A stretch of 35,817 bases of DNA from Candidatus Saccharimonadota bacterium (lineage in GTDB: Bacteria > Patescibacteriota > Saccharimonadia > Saccharimonadales > Saccharimonadaceae), in the NCBI GenBank assembly GCA_028289015.1, contig JAQGHC010000030.1, positions 1 through 35,817 on the forward strand, in the 5' to 3' direction. Positions 16,014 through 23,424 of this stretch are shown in pieces (positions within the stretch are counted from its first letter, which is position 1; the number at the start of each line of letters is the position of its first letter). The notes under the pieces are model-generated. The model ran no database searches, was not told where the DNA came from, and saw only the letters and a list, made by a program, of their open reading frames with translations. The position numbers and the translations under genes were made by a program.

Positions 16014-16050
16014 TACTAAAATAGCGCCGAAAGTTGGCGCTATTTTAGTA
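16014..16050 (-). terminator. Strong hairpin after the 68-aa gene
   Basis: A 15-bp perfect stem (16014-16028 with 16036-16050) and 7-nt loop; its GC core is GCGCC/GGCGC and its base is T/A-rich. It lies 15 nt beyond the stop codon of the minus-strand gene at 16066. Confidence 0.8.
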
Positions 16051-16065
16051 TCATTGCAATATAAC

Positions 16066-16272
16066 TTATCGAAGTCGCTCGACCGCATCGTTCGCACGAT
16101 TGGCCATACTTTGAGCTTCACCTGCCTTATCGAGCGCAGTGATAGCTAAAACCAAGGCGATCACTGAGGCAATCATCGCTAAAGTTGAAAGTAATTTTGC
16201 GAGCTTTGACTCAGAATGTGCCTCATGGACATCCTTGCGCAGTTCGTGTGCATTGTTATATTCTTCTGGCAT
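16066..16272 (-). CDS. Small single-helix membrane protein
   Basis: A 68-aa protein with a charged N-terminal helix (1-24, rich in E, H and K), one strongly hydrophobic segment (about 25-47, LLSTLAMIASVIALVLAITA) and an alanine-rich polar C-terminus (KAGEAQSMANRANDAVERLR) with coiled-coil character. I do not recognise a family; the shape resembles small membrane-stress or scaffold proteins, but no function is claimed. The full Shine-Dalgarno AAGGAGATAG stands 10 nt before the ATG and a TATACT -10 lies near 16307-16312 on the minus strand. It ends at a strong terminator. Confidence 0.75.
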   Translation of the reverse strand: MPEEYNNAHELRKDVHEAHSESKLAKLLSTLAMIASVIALVLAITALDKAGEAQSMANRANDAVERLR

Positions 16273-16409
16273 AATAATCTATCTCCTTTATTACTATCGT
16301 GACTATAAGTATAGGAAATGACATTTATTTGGAATGTAATTTTTTTTACTAAAGTAAAATAACCATTAAATTTTTCTTAAATATAGTTGTGTCTGCGAAA
16401 CCGAATTGC

Positions 16410-16600
16410 AAAACGGACCAAGGAAGAGGACCTGTCTTTCGATGAGCCCTTTTCCTTGGTATCGCACACTAGTCACTGTTAGAACCACACTGTCACAAGT
16501 TGAATGTCCGACATCACCTATCTACCGCATTAACAAACTCAGCTCAAGTCATGGCGCGAGAGTGAGCGCTCCGTCATCAATAGTGATAAGTTCAACTTCA
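16410..16600 (-). pseudogene. Decayed tRNA-like locus with relic terminator
   Basis: Positions 16419-16465 align without gaps to 19721-19767, the terminator and 3' end of tRNA-Arg(TCG), with 33 of 47 bases identical. The next ~120 nt keep faint tRNA features on the minus strand: GTTAGAACC where TTCGAACC is expected for a T-loop, and TCTACCGC...AACTCAGC where a D-arm would fall. No cloverleaf can be formed. I read this as an old tRNA gene copy in decay. The rest of 16273-16751 holds no gene I can support. Confidence 0.35.
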
Positions 16601-16732
16601 TATTCACATAGGCTATCTAACTATTATCTTGCTGCGGCTTACATTAATGACCGCGTACGTTACCATCTCTTGCCTCTATCCATAGTGAGTAGTGCTACGA
16701 AAGGTATTTTCTACAACTAAAAGTTTCTTTCG

Positions 16733-16741
16733 TGATATAAT
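16733..16741 (+). promoter_or_regulatory. Extended -10 of the redox operon
   Basis: TG-A-TATAAT, a near-perfect extended -10, ends 10 nt before the ATG at 16752. This decides against the upstream in-frame GTG at 16692, which lies before the promoter. Confidence 0.6.
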
Positions 16742-16751
16742 CTGCCTAGGC

Positions 16752-18176
16752 ATGGGTATTATACTTTTGCGTGCGATACACAATAGCATCGATATGACAG
16801 ATAAAGATTACATTTTTTGGTACAAACGCAACATAGGCTGGATACTTATCGCTTTTTTTTGTGCCGTACCAGTAATATTTTGGCTGTCCATGCATACAAT
16901 AAGTGATTCGTTCTACAATATGTCACAGACGTTCCTCAGTATTGGAAAGCTCGTCGGCCTGGTGGGCTTTATTCTTTACTCAATTAATATGGTCTTAACG
17001 CTACGACAACACTGGCTGGAAAATATATTCAACGGCCTTAATCGTGTCTATATTGCCCACCATATCACCGGGGGTATCGCACTTGCTTTTTTGGTATTTC
17101 ATCCCCTACTAATCGCGCTCCAATATGTCGAATTAGAAATCGCCACCTCGATCAAGCACGCCGCATCGGCTCTACTACCCCAATCCATAAACTTCGAAGA
17201 TACCTTCCCGTTCGTACAAGAGGCCGTCGCCTACAATAGCGGCATCATTGCCTTCATTGGCATGGTCGTCCTGTTGATGATCACCTTTTACGCAAAATTA
17301 CCTTATAATTTTTGGCTTTTCACTCACAGGTTTTTAGGAGTCGCTTTCTTATTCGCCGGAGTACATGTCGTCTTCATTGATTCAGACGTCTCTGGCTCGC
17401 TGTTCCTGACCGTCTATATGTTATTCTGGATTTCAGTTGGAGTCTTTGCCTTTATATATAAAACAATACTTGGAAATATTTTGATTCGACGCAGTCCTTA
17501 CAAAGTAAGCAGCGTCGGTGTTCTACCTGGCAACACAGTTGGCATCCATCTTACACCTATGAATAAACCTATCGACTTTAAGCCTGGACAATTTATATTT
17601 ATACGCTTCTTGTGGAGCACAGACAGTGGCATTGAGCGTGAGATCCACCCCTTCTCAGTCGCTTCGGAACCAGCGGGCAATGGATTTGTTCTTTATATCA
17701 AAGCCCTCGGTGATTTCACTAACAGCCTAAAGAAGCTTCAGGTCGGTACAATCGCCGAAGTCGAAGGTGCGTTCGGTAAGTTTAGCTATACGAACTTTCA
17801 AGATTCGTCGCAAATATGGATAGCGGGCGGTATTGGCATTACACCCTTTCTCAGCATGGCGAGGAGCATCGACAAACACTGCCCGCAGGTAGACTTATTC
17901 TATAGTGCACAAAACCGAGATGAACTGCTCGATCAGGCTACTCTTGCAAACTACCTTCCAGCCCACTACCCAAACTTTAAATATCATCCCTATGTAAGTT
18001 CCGAGACGAATGCCTTCTTGTCGGCTCGCTACATCGCCGATAACATAGAAGACATATTACATAAAGAGATCTTCATATGCGGACCCCCCGCAATGATGAA
18101 GGCAATGAGATCCCAGTTAAAAGGGCTGGGCGTAAAAAATAGTAAAATCCACACGGAAGAATTTTCAATGTCATGA
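16752..18176 (+). CDS. Ferric-reductase-like flavocytochrome (FRE/NOX type)
   Basis: A 474-aa membrane oxidoreductase. The N-terminal half has about six helices with histidines placed to hold hemes: H103/H104 and H117 in one helix (AHHITGGIALAFLVFHP), H192 and H205 in another (THRFLGVAFLFAGVHVVF). The C-terminal half is a ferredoxin-reductase-type module: FAD motif HPFSVAS (299-305), NAD(P) motif IAGGIGITPF (358-367) and ICGPPAMM near the end. Such proteins move electrons from NAD(P)H through FAD and heme across the membrane to Fe3+, oxygen or a partner. The stop overlaps the next start (ATGA), so it is translationally coupled to a cytochrome b5-domain protein, a likely partner. Confidence 0.9.
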   Translation: MGIILLRAIHNSIDMTDKDYIFWYKRNIGWILIAFFCAVPVIFWLSMHTISDSFYNMSQTFLSIGKLVGLVGFILYSINMVLTLRQHWLENIFNGLNRVYIAHHITGGIALAFLVFHPLLIALQYVELEIATSIKHAASALLPQSINFEDTFPFVQEAVAYNSGIIAFIGMVVLLMITFYAKLPYNFWLFTHRFLGVAFLFAGVHVVFIDSDVSGSLFLTVYMLFWISVGVFAFIYKTILGNILIRRSPYKVSSVGVLPGNTVGIHLTPMNKPIDFKPGQFIFIRFLWSTDSGIEREIHPFSVASEPAGNGFVLYIKALGDFTNSLKKLQVGTIAEVEGAFGKFSYTNFQDSSQIWIAGGIGITPFLSMARSIDKHCPQVDLFYSAQNRDELLDQATLANYLPAHYPNFKYHPYVSSETNAFLSARYIADNIEDILHKEIFICGPPAMMKAMRSQLKGLGVKNSKIHTEEFSMS

Positions 18177-18850
18177 TAGTAAAAAAAATTGTCACCAGTG
18201 CCTTAATTATTTCCCTAAGTTCACTTGGTGTGATCCTTGTTGCTGGGTTGTTTGTACCAACATCATTCCTAAGCCTAATGAGCGGGTCAAAAACGTCAAC
18301 TGGCGGCGCGCCGATCATCGCTGTAGATAGAAACGGTAGCAAAATCGATGCGCTATCTTCTGGCAGGCAAGAAGGTGGCACGAATGACGCAACGCCAAAC
18401 GAAACAACCGGAACAACTCAAGACCCGACACAATCAAAAGAGTCAGGAGCTAGTACAACTGCACCAAATAGTCAATCCAGCCCACAGCCTACTGCGCAAA
18501 CTCCAAAGCCCAGCATAGTACCCACCCCTACGCCAACGGCACCTCCCGCTCCTGCTCCTACGCCTGCTGCTCCAGCATGCGGGTCAGGCGGTCCTTGCAC
18601 CGCCGCTCAGGTCGCAGCACACAACACTCAAGCAAACTGCTGGGTGATATATAACAACAAAGTCTACAACGTCACAGGCTTCGTATCGCGACACCAAGGG
18701 GGTAGAGATGTATTCAACGGCAACACGTGCGGCAGAGATATTAGCTCATACATCTCCGGAGCCCGCGAGCCCACCTCCGGCAAGCAATATAAGCATAGCA
18801 GCAGCCAAATGAGTGATATTAACCCTTATTACGTCGCCAACTTAGGATAA
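18173..18850 (+). CDS. Exported cytochrome b5-domain protein with Pro/Thr-rich linker
   Basis: A 225-aa protein. Residues 8-30 are a signal anchor, and 60-135 are a disordered linker rich in T, Q, S and then P/A (PTPTPTAPPAPAPTP). Residues 142-223 are a cytochrome b5-like heme domain: TAAQVAAHNTQANCWVIYNN, KVYNVTGFVSRHQGG with heme ligand H174 (HQGG for the usual HPGG), and H208 in YKHSSSQM as second ligand. C156 and C186 could form a disulfide. The anchor plus linker suggests a heme domain tethered outside the membrane. Its start overlaps the reductase stop by 4 nt. Electron transfer between the two is inferred from context. Confidence 0.88.
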   Translation: MIVKKIVTSALIISLSSLGVILVAGLFVPTSFLSLMSGSKTSTGGAPIIAVDRNGSKIDALSSGRQEGGTNDATPNETTGTTQDPTQSKESGASTTAPNSQSSPQPTAQTPKPSIVPTPTPTAPPAPAPTPAAPACGSGGPCTAAQVAAHNTQANCWVIYNNKVYNVTGFVSRHQGGRDVFNGNTCGRDISSYISGAREPTSGKQYKHSSSQMSDINPYYVANLG

Positions 18851-18854
18851 ACCC

Positions 18855-19397
18855 ATGAAAAAGAAATATATATTCAGATCCAAGTACCACTTTAGCAGCC
18901 AACAACTACTAATAGTAGCCTCGGCTATATCCGGTGTCATCATCGGACTGATAGTCGTCATTGCAACTATACAGGCAGTCAAGACACCCATAGTAAGCGT
19001 TGGCGAAACTGCACTTAATACGAGCAGCGCCTTAACCGTGGAGGCTGTCACGCAAACTGACGCGAGAGAATTATTTAGCGGAAAAATTGTAGAGAAAGAG
19101 AAAGGGCTGATCATTCGCTTGCAAGTTGAGAATAAAACCGATAGTTCGCAGCCGTTCCTTCCTGTGAATCAGGTCTTTTTGAAAAGTGCAGACGGCAGGA
19201 TTTACCAGATGCGGCCAATTGCAGGCGTAAAAGACCCCATCGTGGGCGGCGACATCAAAGCCCACGCTACGGCCGTCGGAGAAGTCAGTTTCATGGTTGA
19301 TGACTCAGCCCAAGAGCTTTGGCTATATTTTGACGGTCGCTGGAATAACGATGCTCCGCTCGTTAGCGCACTACCACAAGTGGCTAAAACAAGGTAA
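18855..19397 (+). CDS. Membrane-anchored DUF4352-like protein
   Basis: A 180-aa protein with a basic N-terminus (MKKKYIFRSKYHF), one signal-anchor helix (about 19-43) and an exported beta-rich domain. The pattern KGLIIRLQVENKTDSSQPF, a central DGRIYQM, and GEVSFMVDDSAQELWLYFD resembles the Ig-like DUF4352 fold of surface proteins. This assignment is moderate, as the core is short. The gene begins 4 nt after the cytochrome b5 gene and is the third and last gene of the operon; hairpins at 19602-19639 and 19664-19695 can end transcription. A role in scaffolding or binding at the cell surface is possible but not shown. Confidence 0.75.
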   Translation: MKKKYIFRSKYHFSSQQLLIVASAISGVIIGLIVVIATIQAVKTPIVSVGETALNTSSALTVEAVTQTDARELFSGKIVEKEKGLIIRLQVENKTDSSQPFLPVNQVFLKSADGRIYQMRPIAGVKDPIVGGDIKAHATAVGEVSFMVDDSAQELWLYFDGRWNNDAPLVSALPQVAKTR

Positions 19398-19601
19398 CAA
19401 AAAACCGCACAGCAGCGGAATATACTATATCGGTGAGCCAGATATCACTGACCTTGACGGAAATGCCGATGCAAATTGTGGCGCATCAAATAGCTTAAAG
19501 CATGGCCATACTGGACATACGTCAACTTTTAATAATTTAAAAACAGTCACCCCTCATTTGCCAGATTTTCCAGGAAAACCCATCCAGCTAATCTTAACTA
19601 C

Positions 19602-19639
19602 AAAAGGGCTTGAAATACTCCTTCGCAGTGAAGCCTTTT
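19602..19639 (+). terminator. Candidate terminator after the redox operon
   Basis: AAAGGGCTT and AAGCCTTTT pair with one bulge, followed by a weak T-rich tail. The stretch 19398-19724 has no gene I can support; an open frame ending at 19665 lacks a start outside the preceding gene. Confidence 0.45.
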
Positions 19640-19663
19640 CACTTAGACCACCCAAACGTAAAT

Positions 19664-19695
19664 AAAAGCACATCCAATGAAGCGCTTTTGTTTTT
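19664..19695 (+). terminator. Second candidate terminator after the redox operon
   Basis: AAAAGC / GCTTTT stem with a 14-nt loop and a GTTTTT tail. Confidence 0.5.
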
Positions 19696-19724
19696 ATACA
19701 TACCTAAAATTGGTACGGCACAAG

Positions 19725-19751
19725 AAAAAGAACCCATCGTTCGATGAGTTC
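19725..19751 (-). terminator. Intrinsic terminator of tRNA-Arg(TCG)
   Basis: On the minus strand, GAACTCATCG and CGATGGGTTC form a 10-bp stem with an AA turn and one G-U pair, followed by TTTTTC. A decayed relative lies at 16419-16465. Confidence 0.8.
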
Positions 19752-19758
19752 CTGTTCT

Positions 19759-19835
19759 TGGTACACCCGGCAAGATTCGAACTTGCGACACCTGGTTCCG
19801 AAGACCAGTGCTCTAATCCGCTGAGCTACGGGTGC
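19759..19835 (-). tRNA. tRNA-Arg (TCG)
   Basis: Minus-strand cloverleaf: acceptor GCACCCG/CGGGTGT (G1-U72 wobble), D stem GCTC/GAGC, and anticodon stem CTGGT/ACCAG with loop CTTCGGA (anticodon TCG). The T stem GCAAG/CTTGC carries TTCGAAT, the discriminator is A, and CCA is encoded. A promoter and a terminator flank it. Confidence 0.95.
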
Positions 19836-19844
19836 GTAGGGGTA

Positions 19845-19853
19845 ATTATAGCA
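19845..19853 (-). promoter_or_regulatory. Extended -10 of tRNA-Arg(TCG)
   Basis: TG-C-TATAAT on the minus strand, 9 nt before the tRNA 5' end. It is divergent from the murB promoter 20 bp away. Confidence 0.65.
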
Positions 19854-19872
19854 TATTTAGGCGCTTATGGGC

Positions 19873-19878
19873 TATAAT
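19873..19878 (+). promoter_or_regulatory. -10 box of murB
   Basis: Consensus TATAAT, 8 nt before the murB ATG; leaderless geometry. Confidence 0.65.
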
Positions 19879-19886
19879 TAAGCTAC

Positions 19887-20906
19887 ATGGAAATTCATAC
19901 GAACATCCCTCTAAAAAACTACACGACGATGCGATTAGGTGGAAATGCACGTTTCATGGCCGAGGCGCACACGCCTGAAGACATTGCCGCATTATCACGC
20001 AACTCAAAAAAACAGGGCCTCCCCATCTTCATATTGGGCGGTGGCAGTAATATTATCGCTCATGACGAAGGATTTTCAGGTCTGGTCGTTCGTAACCGCA
20101 TTCCAGGTTTTGAGATTCTTGAGGATGACGCAAGCCATACCATAGTCCGAATTGGAGCCGGAGAGAACTGGGATGACATTGTAAAGCGTACGGTCGAAAT
20201 GAACCTAACCGGCATCGAAGCAATGTCCGCTATCCCCGGCACCGCGGGCGCAGCACCTATCCAGAACGTCGGCGCATACGGTCAAGAGATTGCCGACACT
20301 CTTGTATCACTAGAGGCGTACGATAACATCACCGATAGTTTTGTCGTACTGCAAAATCAAGATTGTGCCTTTTCATATCGACATAGTATATTTCGAGGCG
20401 AAGCATCAGGTAGATACACCGTAACATCAATTACACTACAGCTATACAAAGCGCCACCACAGCCGCCGTTCTATAAAGCGATTGAAGATTACTTCACTAC
20501 AAACGGTATTACGATGTTTACGCCGCAAATTATCCGCGACGCAGTTATTAATATACGAACCGAGAAGCTCCCCGACCCAAAGATCACGCCCAATACCGGC
20601 TCATTCTTTAAAAATGCACTGATAGAAGATTGGCAACTGAATGAACTCAAAAAAAAATATCCCGATATACCAAGTTACGATATGCCCGACGGCAAGTTCA
20701 AAATCCCAACCGGCTGGCTAATTGAGCAGACAGGGTTAAAGGGTAAAACGCTGCATGGGATGCGGATTCATGACAAAAATGCACTTGTCCTGATTAATGC
20801 ATCCGCCACAAGCTACCAAGAGCTTGCTGCAGCGCGTGACGAGATCAGCAGTGCGGTGCGGGATCAATTTCGTATCACAATTGAACAAGAGCCACTTGAA
20901 ATTTAA
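19887..20906 (+). CDS. murB: UDP-N-acetylenolpyruvoylglucosamine reductase MurB
   Basis: MurB reduces the enolpyruvyl product of MurA to UDP-MurNAc with NADPH and FAD in the cytosol. The 339-aa length fits the E. coli-like type I enzymes. Visible motifs are NYTTMRLGGNARF near the start, the FAD pyrophosphate loop ILGGGSNIIAHDEGF (about 50-64), GAGENWDDIV, AIPGTAGAAPIQNVGAYGQE, YRHSIFR, the active-site serine in NTGSFFKNAL (usually NPGSFFKNP), GWLIEQTGLKG, and a C-terminal HDKNALVLIN. The step before it is encoded by the HTH-MurA gene about 4.4 kb away. It lies alone between tRNA-Arg and the prepilin cluster, with its own promoter. Confidence 0.95.
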   Translation: MEIHTNIPLKNYTTMRLGGNARFMAEAHTPEDIAALSRNSKKQGLPIFILGGGSNIIAHDEGFSGLVVRNRIPGFEILEDDASHTIVRIGAGENWDDIVKRTVEMNLTGIEAMSAIPGTAGAAPIQNVGAYGQEIADTLVSLEAYDNITDSFVVLQNQDCAFSYRHSIFRGEASGRYTVTSITLQLYKAPPQPPFYKAIEDYFTTNGITMFTPQIIRDAVINIRTEKLPDPKITPNTGSFFKNALIEDWQLNELKKKYPDIPSYDMPDGKFKIPTGWLIEQTGLKGKTLHGMRIHDKNALVLINASATSYQELAAARDEISSAVRDQFRITIEQEPLEI

Positions 20907-20937
20907 AAAGTCCTTGCTCAAATATAGTAAACCTCTT

Positions 20938-20943
20938 ATGCTA
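20938..20943 (+). promoter_or_regulatory. -10 box of the prepilin cluster
   Basis: TATGCT lies 6 nt before the ATG at 20950, which puts the expected transcript start on the A of ATG. The overlapping TATAAG is too close to the ATG to serve. Confidence 0.45.
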
Positions 20944-20949
20944 TAAGAT

Positions 20950-21444
20950 ATGAATCGTCACACGGGGTTTACAATTGTCGAACTGGTTATAACGCTTGCT
21001 ATAATGACCATCCTGATAGTCCTGTCAGTGGTCGAGCTTAGCGATAGCCTCGCCCAGGCGCGTGATGAAGAGCGAAATTCCGACGTTGAAAATATCATCA
21101 TGTTCCAAGAAAACGCGTATAATAGGTCGACGGACCGCTCCTATTTTCACAACGCAACCGTTTCCACCCCTGCACTGATTGAGTCAACGTATACAAACAT
21201 TGATCGAGATAATTTACGAGCGCCTGGCGTCGTCTCGCCGAACTATAGTCTAGTCATTGCTACAAATACGACCCAGACAGCCACTGGCGTACTGCCACAG
21301 CCTACCGCGACAACATACGTTTATCAGCCACTTGAAGCAGATGGAACAATTTGTGATGACGCAGCCTCGTGTCGTAAATTCAATATTTATTATCGAGAAG
21401 AGTCGACAAGCACCACGATAATGAGAACGAGCAGAAGCCAATGA
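20950..21444 (+). CDS. Type IV pilin-like prepilin (minor pilin)
   Basis: A 164-aa prepilin with a short leader MNRHTG, the prepilin-peptidase site G6|FTIVE with E at +5 (E11), and a hydrophobic N-terminal helix (FTIVELVITLAIMTILIVLS). The soluble part has a Cys pair (CDDAASC) near residues 137-143 that could form the D-region disulfide. It is the first of three overlapping prepilin genes; its TGA overlaps the next ATG (ATGA). Minor pilins start or tune pilus assembly. It diverges strongly from the two major pilins after the first helix. Confidence 0.88.
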   Translation: MNRHTGFTIVELVITLAIMTILIVLSVVELSDSLAQARDEERNSDVENIIMFQENAYNRSTDRSYFHNATVSTPALIESTYTNIDRDNLRAPGVVSPNYSLVIATNTTQTATGVLPQPTATTYVYQPLEADGTICDDAASCRKFNIYYREESTSTTIMRTSRSQ

Positions 21445-21827
21445 TAAAACACAATCTACAATCAGGCTTTTCTGCTGTTGAACTTTTGATCAGTTTATTC
21501 ATTGCCGTTGCTTTTATTGGTGCAGGTTATCAGCTATATTCAGTCATCATTAAGGATGGAAGCGAAGCTCGCCTGCGCGCTCGGGCGAATAATATAGCCT
21601 ACGAAAACCTACGCTACTACTCTCCCCAGGTTACTGATCCCTGCACGGCGTTCACTCCATCTCCAGCCCCCGTCCTGCCAAATCCTAGCGGCCTGTCAAA
21701 TGCTACCTTGACTGTGACAATCAGCTGTCCATACGCTAACCCAAATCCGACATCAAAAATATCTGTAACTGTATTATATGGAACACCACAACAAGAGGTC
21801 ACACATGCACTATTCGTCAATAAATAA
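21441..21827 (+). CDS. Type IV pilin-like prepilin (second minor pilin)
   Basis: A 128-aa prepilin with leader MIKHNLQSG, cleavage at G9|FSAVE and E at +5, then the hydrophobic helix FSAVELLISLFIAVAFIGAG. The remainder is short, with two Cys (C in DPCTAF and ISCPYA) able to form a disulfide. It overlaps the upstream gene by 4 nt and the downstream gene by 23 nt, so translation of all three is probably coupled. The exact role in the pseudopilus tip cannot be assigned. Confidence 0.85.
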   Translation: MIKHNLQSGFSAVELLISLFIAVAFIGAGYQLYSVIIKDGSEARLRARANNIAYENLRYYSPQVTDPCTAFTPSPAPVLPNPSGLSNATLTVTISCPYANPNPTSKISVTVLYGTPQQEVTHALFVNK

Positions 21828-22617
21828 TCAAACGCGCCAATCTACTACTGGCTTTACTCTTATCGAGATGTTGATCATCGCACCGATTGTCATCCTTGCA
21901 ATTGGAGGTTTTATCGCGGTTATCGTTACCATGGTAGGTAGCGTCCTTGCGACGCGTGACCAAAGCATCATGACCTATGAAAGCCAAGACACATTGAGTC
22001 GCATCGAAGATGATGTCAGGCTATCTGCACAATTTTTAGCGACGACAGGTACGCTCATCACCCCTCAGGGAAGTGACAATAACTTTGCAGGAACCGCGGC
22101 GTTTACAAATGGTACGGATAAACTCATACTATATACACTTGCAACCACCAAAAATCCAGCGGATTCCACGCGTGAATTAGTCTATTATGCCAACCAGCCA
22201 AACTTATGCAGTGGCGCTAAAATGTATAACAAAGTATATTTCAATAAAGTCATCTATTTTATTAAAAGCGGCTCGCTTTGGCGAAGAACGGTAATGCCAG
22301 ACTATAATACGAACGTGACGGTGGATAGCGAAACAGTATGCGCAGCTCCCTGGCAGCAAAATAGCTGCAACCCAGGCTATGCGTCCGCGACACGATGCAA
22401 AACTAATGACATCGAGCTCATGAAAAATGTTTCAACTTTCGCTGTTGAATACTACTCAAGCTCAAGCAGTTCGACCATTATCAGCCCTGAAAATGCCACG
22501 ACTGCGACTACGATCAAAGTATCCGTCACAGGCAACAAAAACACCGCCGGACTCCCCTACACTATGACGCAGTCCACCCGTGCAACTCGACTTAATCTTG
22601 CCGTTGATGTGCCATAG
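21805..22617 (+). CDS. Type IV pilin-like prepilin (PulJ/GspJ-like, third minor pilin)
   Basis: A 270-aa prepilin with leader ending STTG, cleavage before FTLIE, and a hydrophobic helix with a Pro (MLIIAPIVILAIGGFIAVIV). The body RDQSIMTYESQDTLSRIEDD is typical of the large minor pilins (PulJ/GspJ class): long helix, then beta-rich domain with several Cys. The ATG at 21805 is preferred over 21778 because AGAGGT precedes it and the leader length becomes normal. It overlaps the preceding gene by 23 nt. Transcription then reaches about 115 nt of spacer with the major pilin promoter. Confidence 0.85.
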   Translation: MHYSSINNQTRQSTTGFTLIEMLIIAPIVILAIGGFIAVIVTMVGSVLATRDQSIMTYESQDTLSRIEDDVRLSAQFLATTGTLITPQGSDNNFAGTAAFTNGTDKLILYTLATTKNPADSTRELVYYANQPNLCSGAKMYNKVYFNKVIYFIKSGSLWRRTVMPDYNTNVTVDSETVCAAPWQQNSCNPGYASATRCKTNDIELMKNVSTFAVEYYSSSSSSTIISPENATTATTIKVSVTGNKNTAGLPYTMTQSTRATRLNLAVDVP

Positions 22618-22659
22618 AGACACGCAAATATCCACCTCCTGATTGTGCACTGAAAATGC

Positions 22660-22688
22660 TTGTGCTAACTAAAACATCGTAGTATAGT
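22660..22688 (+). promoter_or_regulatory. Promoter of the first major pilin
   Basis: -35 TTGTGC (22660-22665), 17-bp spacer, -10 TATAGT (22683-22688). Upstream AAAATGC is shared with the second pilin promoter. It gives a leader of about 37 nt carrying a G6 tract at 22713-22718. Confidence 0.65.
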
Positions 22689-22712
22689 ACGTCATATATA
22701 ACTAATAGGTAC

Positions 22713-22718
22713 GGGGGG
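22713..22718 (+). promoter_or_regulatory. G6 tract in the first major pilin leader
   Basis: GGGGGGCAAAAAAA stands where a ribosome site would be, though 13 nt before the ATG. The second pilin has GGGGGCAAA directly before its ATG. The G-run probably serves as ribosome site. Confidence 0.4.
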
Positions 22719-22731
22719 CAAAAAAATTAAC

Positions 22732-23181
22732 ATGAGCATTAAAAATATGAGCAGAGAACGCGGTTTTACAATCGTTGAACTTTTGATCGTTATCGTGGTC
22801 ATCGGTATCTTAGCTGCAATCACAATCGTTGCTTACAACGGCGTACAGAACCGTGCACGAACAACAACTAACCAAGCGAATGCGCAAGAAGTACAAAACA
22901 AAGCAGAAGTCTACGCTGCCGACACCGGCAATGGCGTGTTCCCTGCAAACGGCACGGCATTTGAAGCAATCGTTGCCACCGACACCGCTGCATTATCTCC
23001 AAAAGTTAAGCTTTTGCTTGGCACAGTCCTTCCCGCGTCGGGAACTCCGACAGTCCTCATCTACCAACAATGTGGTACAGATGGCGCCAAAGTCGGCTAT
23101 TATGACCACGTAACCCCAGGAGTAGTATACCTTTACGCAGGTAACGCAACTTCTGCGACTACATGCGCAGCAGCAGCTTAA
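22732..23181 (+). CDS. Type IV major pilin, copy 1
   Basis: A 149-aa prepilin with leader ending RERG, cleavage before FTIVELLIVIVVIGILAA, E at +5, and the Saccharibacteria-like continuation AYNGVQNRARTTTNQANA. The globular part has two Cys (QQCGTDGAK and TTCAAAA) placed to make the C-terminal D-loop disulfide. It is a tandem paralogue of the next gene: the first helix is nearly identical in protein and DNA, while the exposed parts differ. Major pilins polymerise into fibres for attachment, twitching or DNA uptake. It has its own promoter and terminator, so it is expressed separately from the minor pilins. Confidence 0.93.
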   Translation: MSIKNMSRERGFTIVELLIVIVVIGILAAITIVAYNGVQNRARTTTNQANAQEVQNKAEVYAADTGNGVFPANGTAFEAIVATDTAALSPKVKLLLGTVLPASGTPTVLIYQQCGTDGAKVGYYDHVTPGVVYLYAGNATSATTCAAAA

Positions 23182-23200
23182 TCTAGTTACCGCTCATTGC

Positions 23201-23240
23201 AATAGAACCTTTCGAATCATGCGAGAGGTTCTATTTATAT
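23201..23240 (+). terminator. Terminator of major pilin copy 1
   Basis: AATAGAACCTTTCG and CGAGAGGTTCTATT form a 14-bp stem with one G-U pair and a 7-nt loop, followed by TATATT. Confidence 0.75.
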
Positions 23241-23253
23241 TCAGAAGCCCTAT

Positions 23254-23275
23254 GCCGCCCTCAAGTGGCGGCTTT
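23254..23275 (+). terminator. Second hairpin after major pilin copy 1
   Basis: GCCGCC / GGCGGC stem with a CTCAAGT loop and a short TTT tail; may back up the terminator upstream. Confidence 0.5.
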
Positions 23276-23360
23276 CATCGTATCTAAAATGAGACATTAA
23301 GCTTTGATGCTGCCGACATGCAATAATACCTACTATTAAATGAAAAACTATGCAAAATGC

Positions 23361-23389
23361 TTGTCCTTAAGCGGGCCAGTCGGTATACT
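23361..23389 (+). promoter_or_regulatory. Promoter of the second major pilin
   Basis: -35 TTGTCC (23361-23366), 17-bp spacer, -10 TATACT (23384-23389), preceded by AAAATGC as in copy 1. The promoter was duplicated along with the gene. Confidence 0.7.
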
Positions 23390-23415
23390 GGAAGAGGTTT
23401 AAAAAATAAATTCTA

Positions 23416-23420
23416 GGGGG
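23416..23420 (+). promoter_or_regulatory. G5 tract / ribosome site of the second major pilin
   Basis: GGGGG followed by CAAA and ATGAGC; the only candidate ribosome binding site for this gene. Confidence 0.45.
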
Positions 23421-23424
23421 CAAA

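Noticed and set aside
19297-19665. 122-codon plus-strand frame after the redox operon
   Set aside because: It starts inside the DUF4352-like gene in another frame, has no promoter or ribosome site and no protein-like motif.
21778-21804. Earlier ATG for the third prepilin
   Set aside because: It would give a leader of about 23 residues without a ribosome site; ATG 21805 has AGAGGT upstream and a normal leader.
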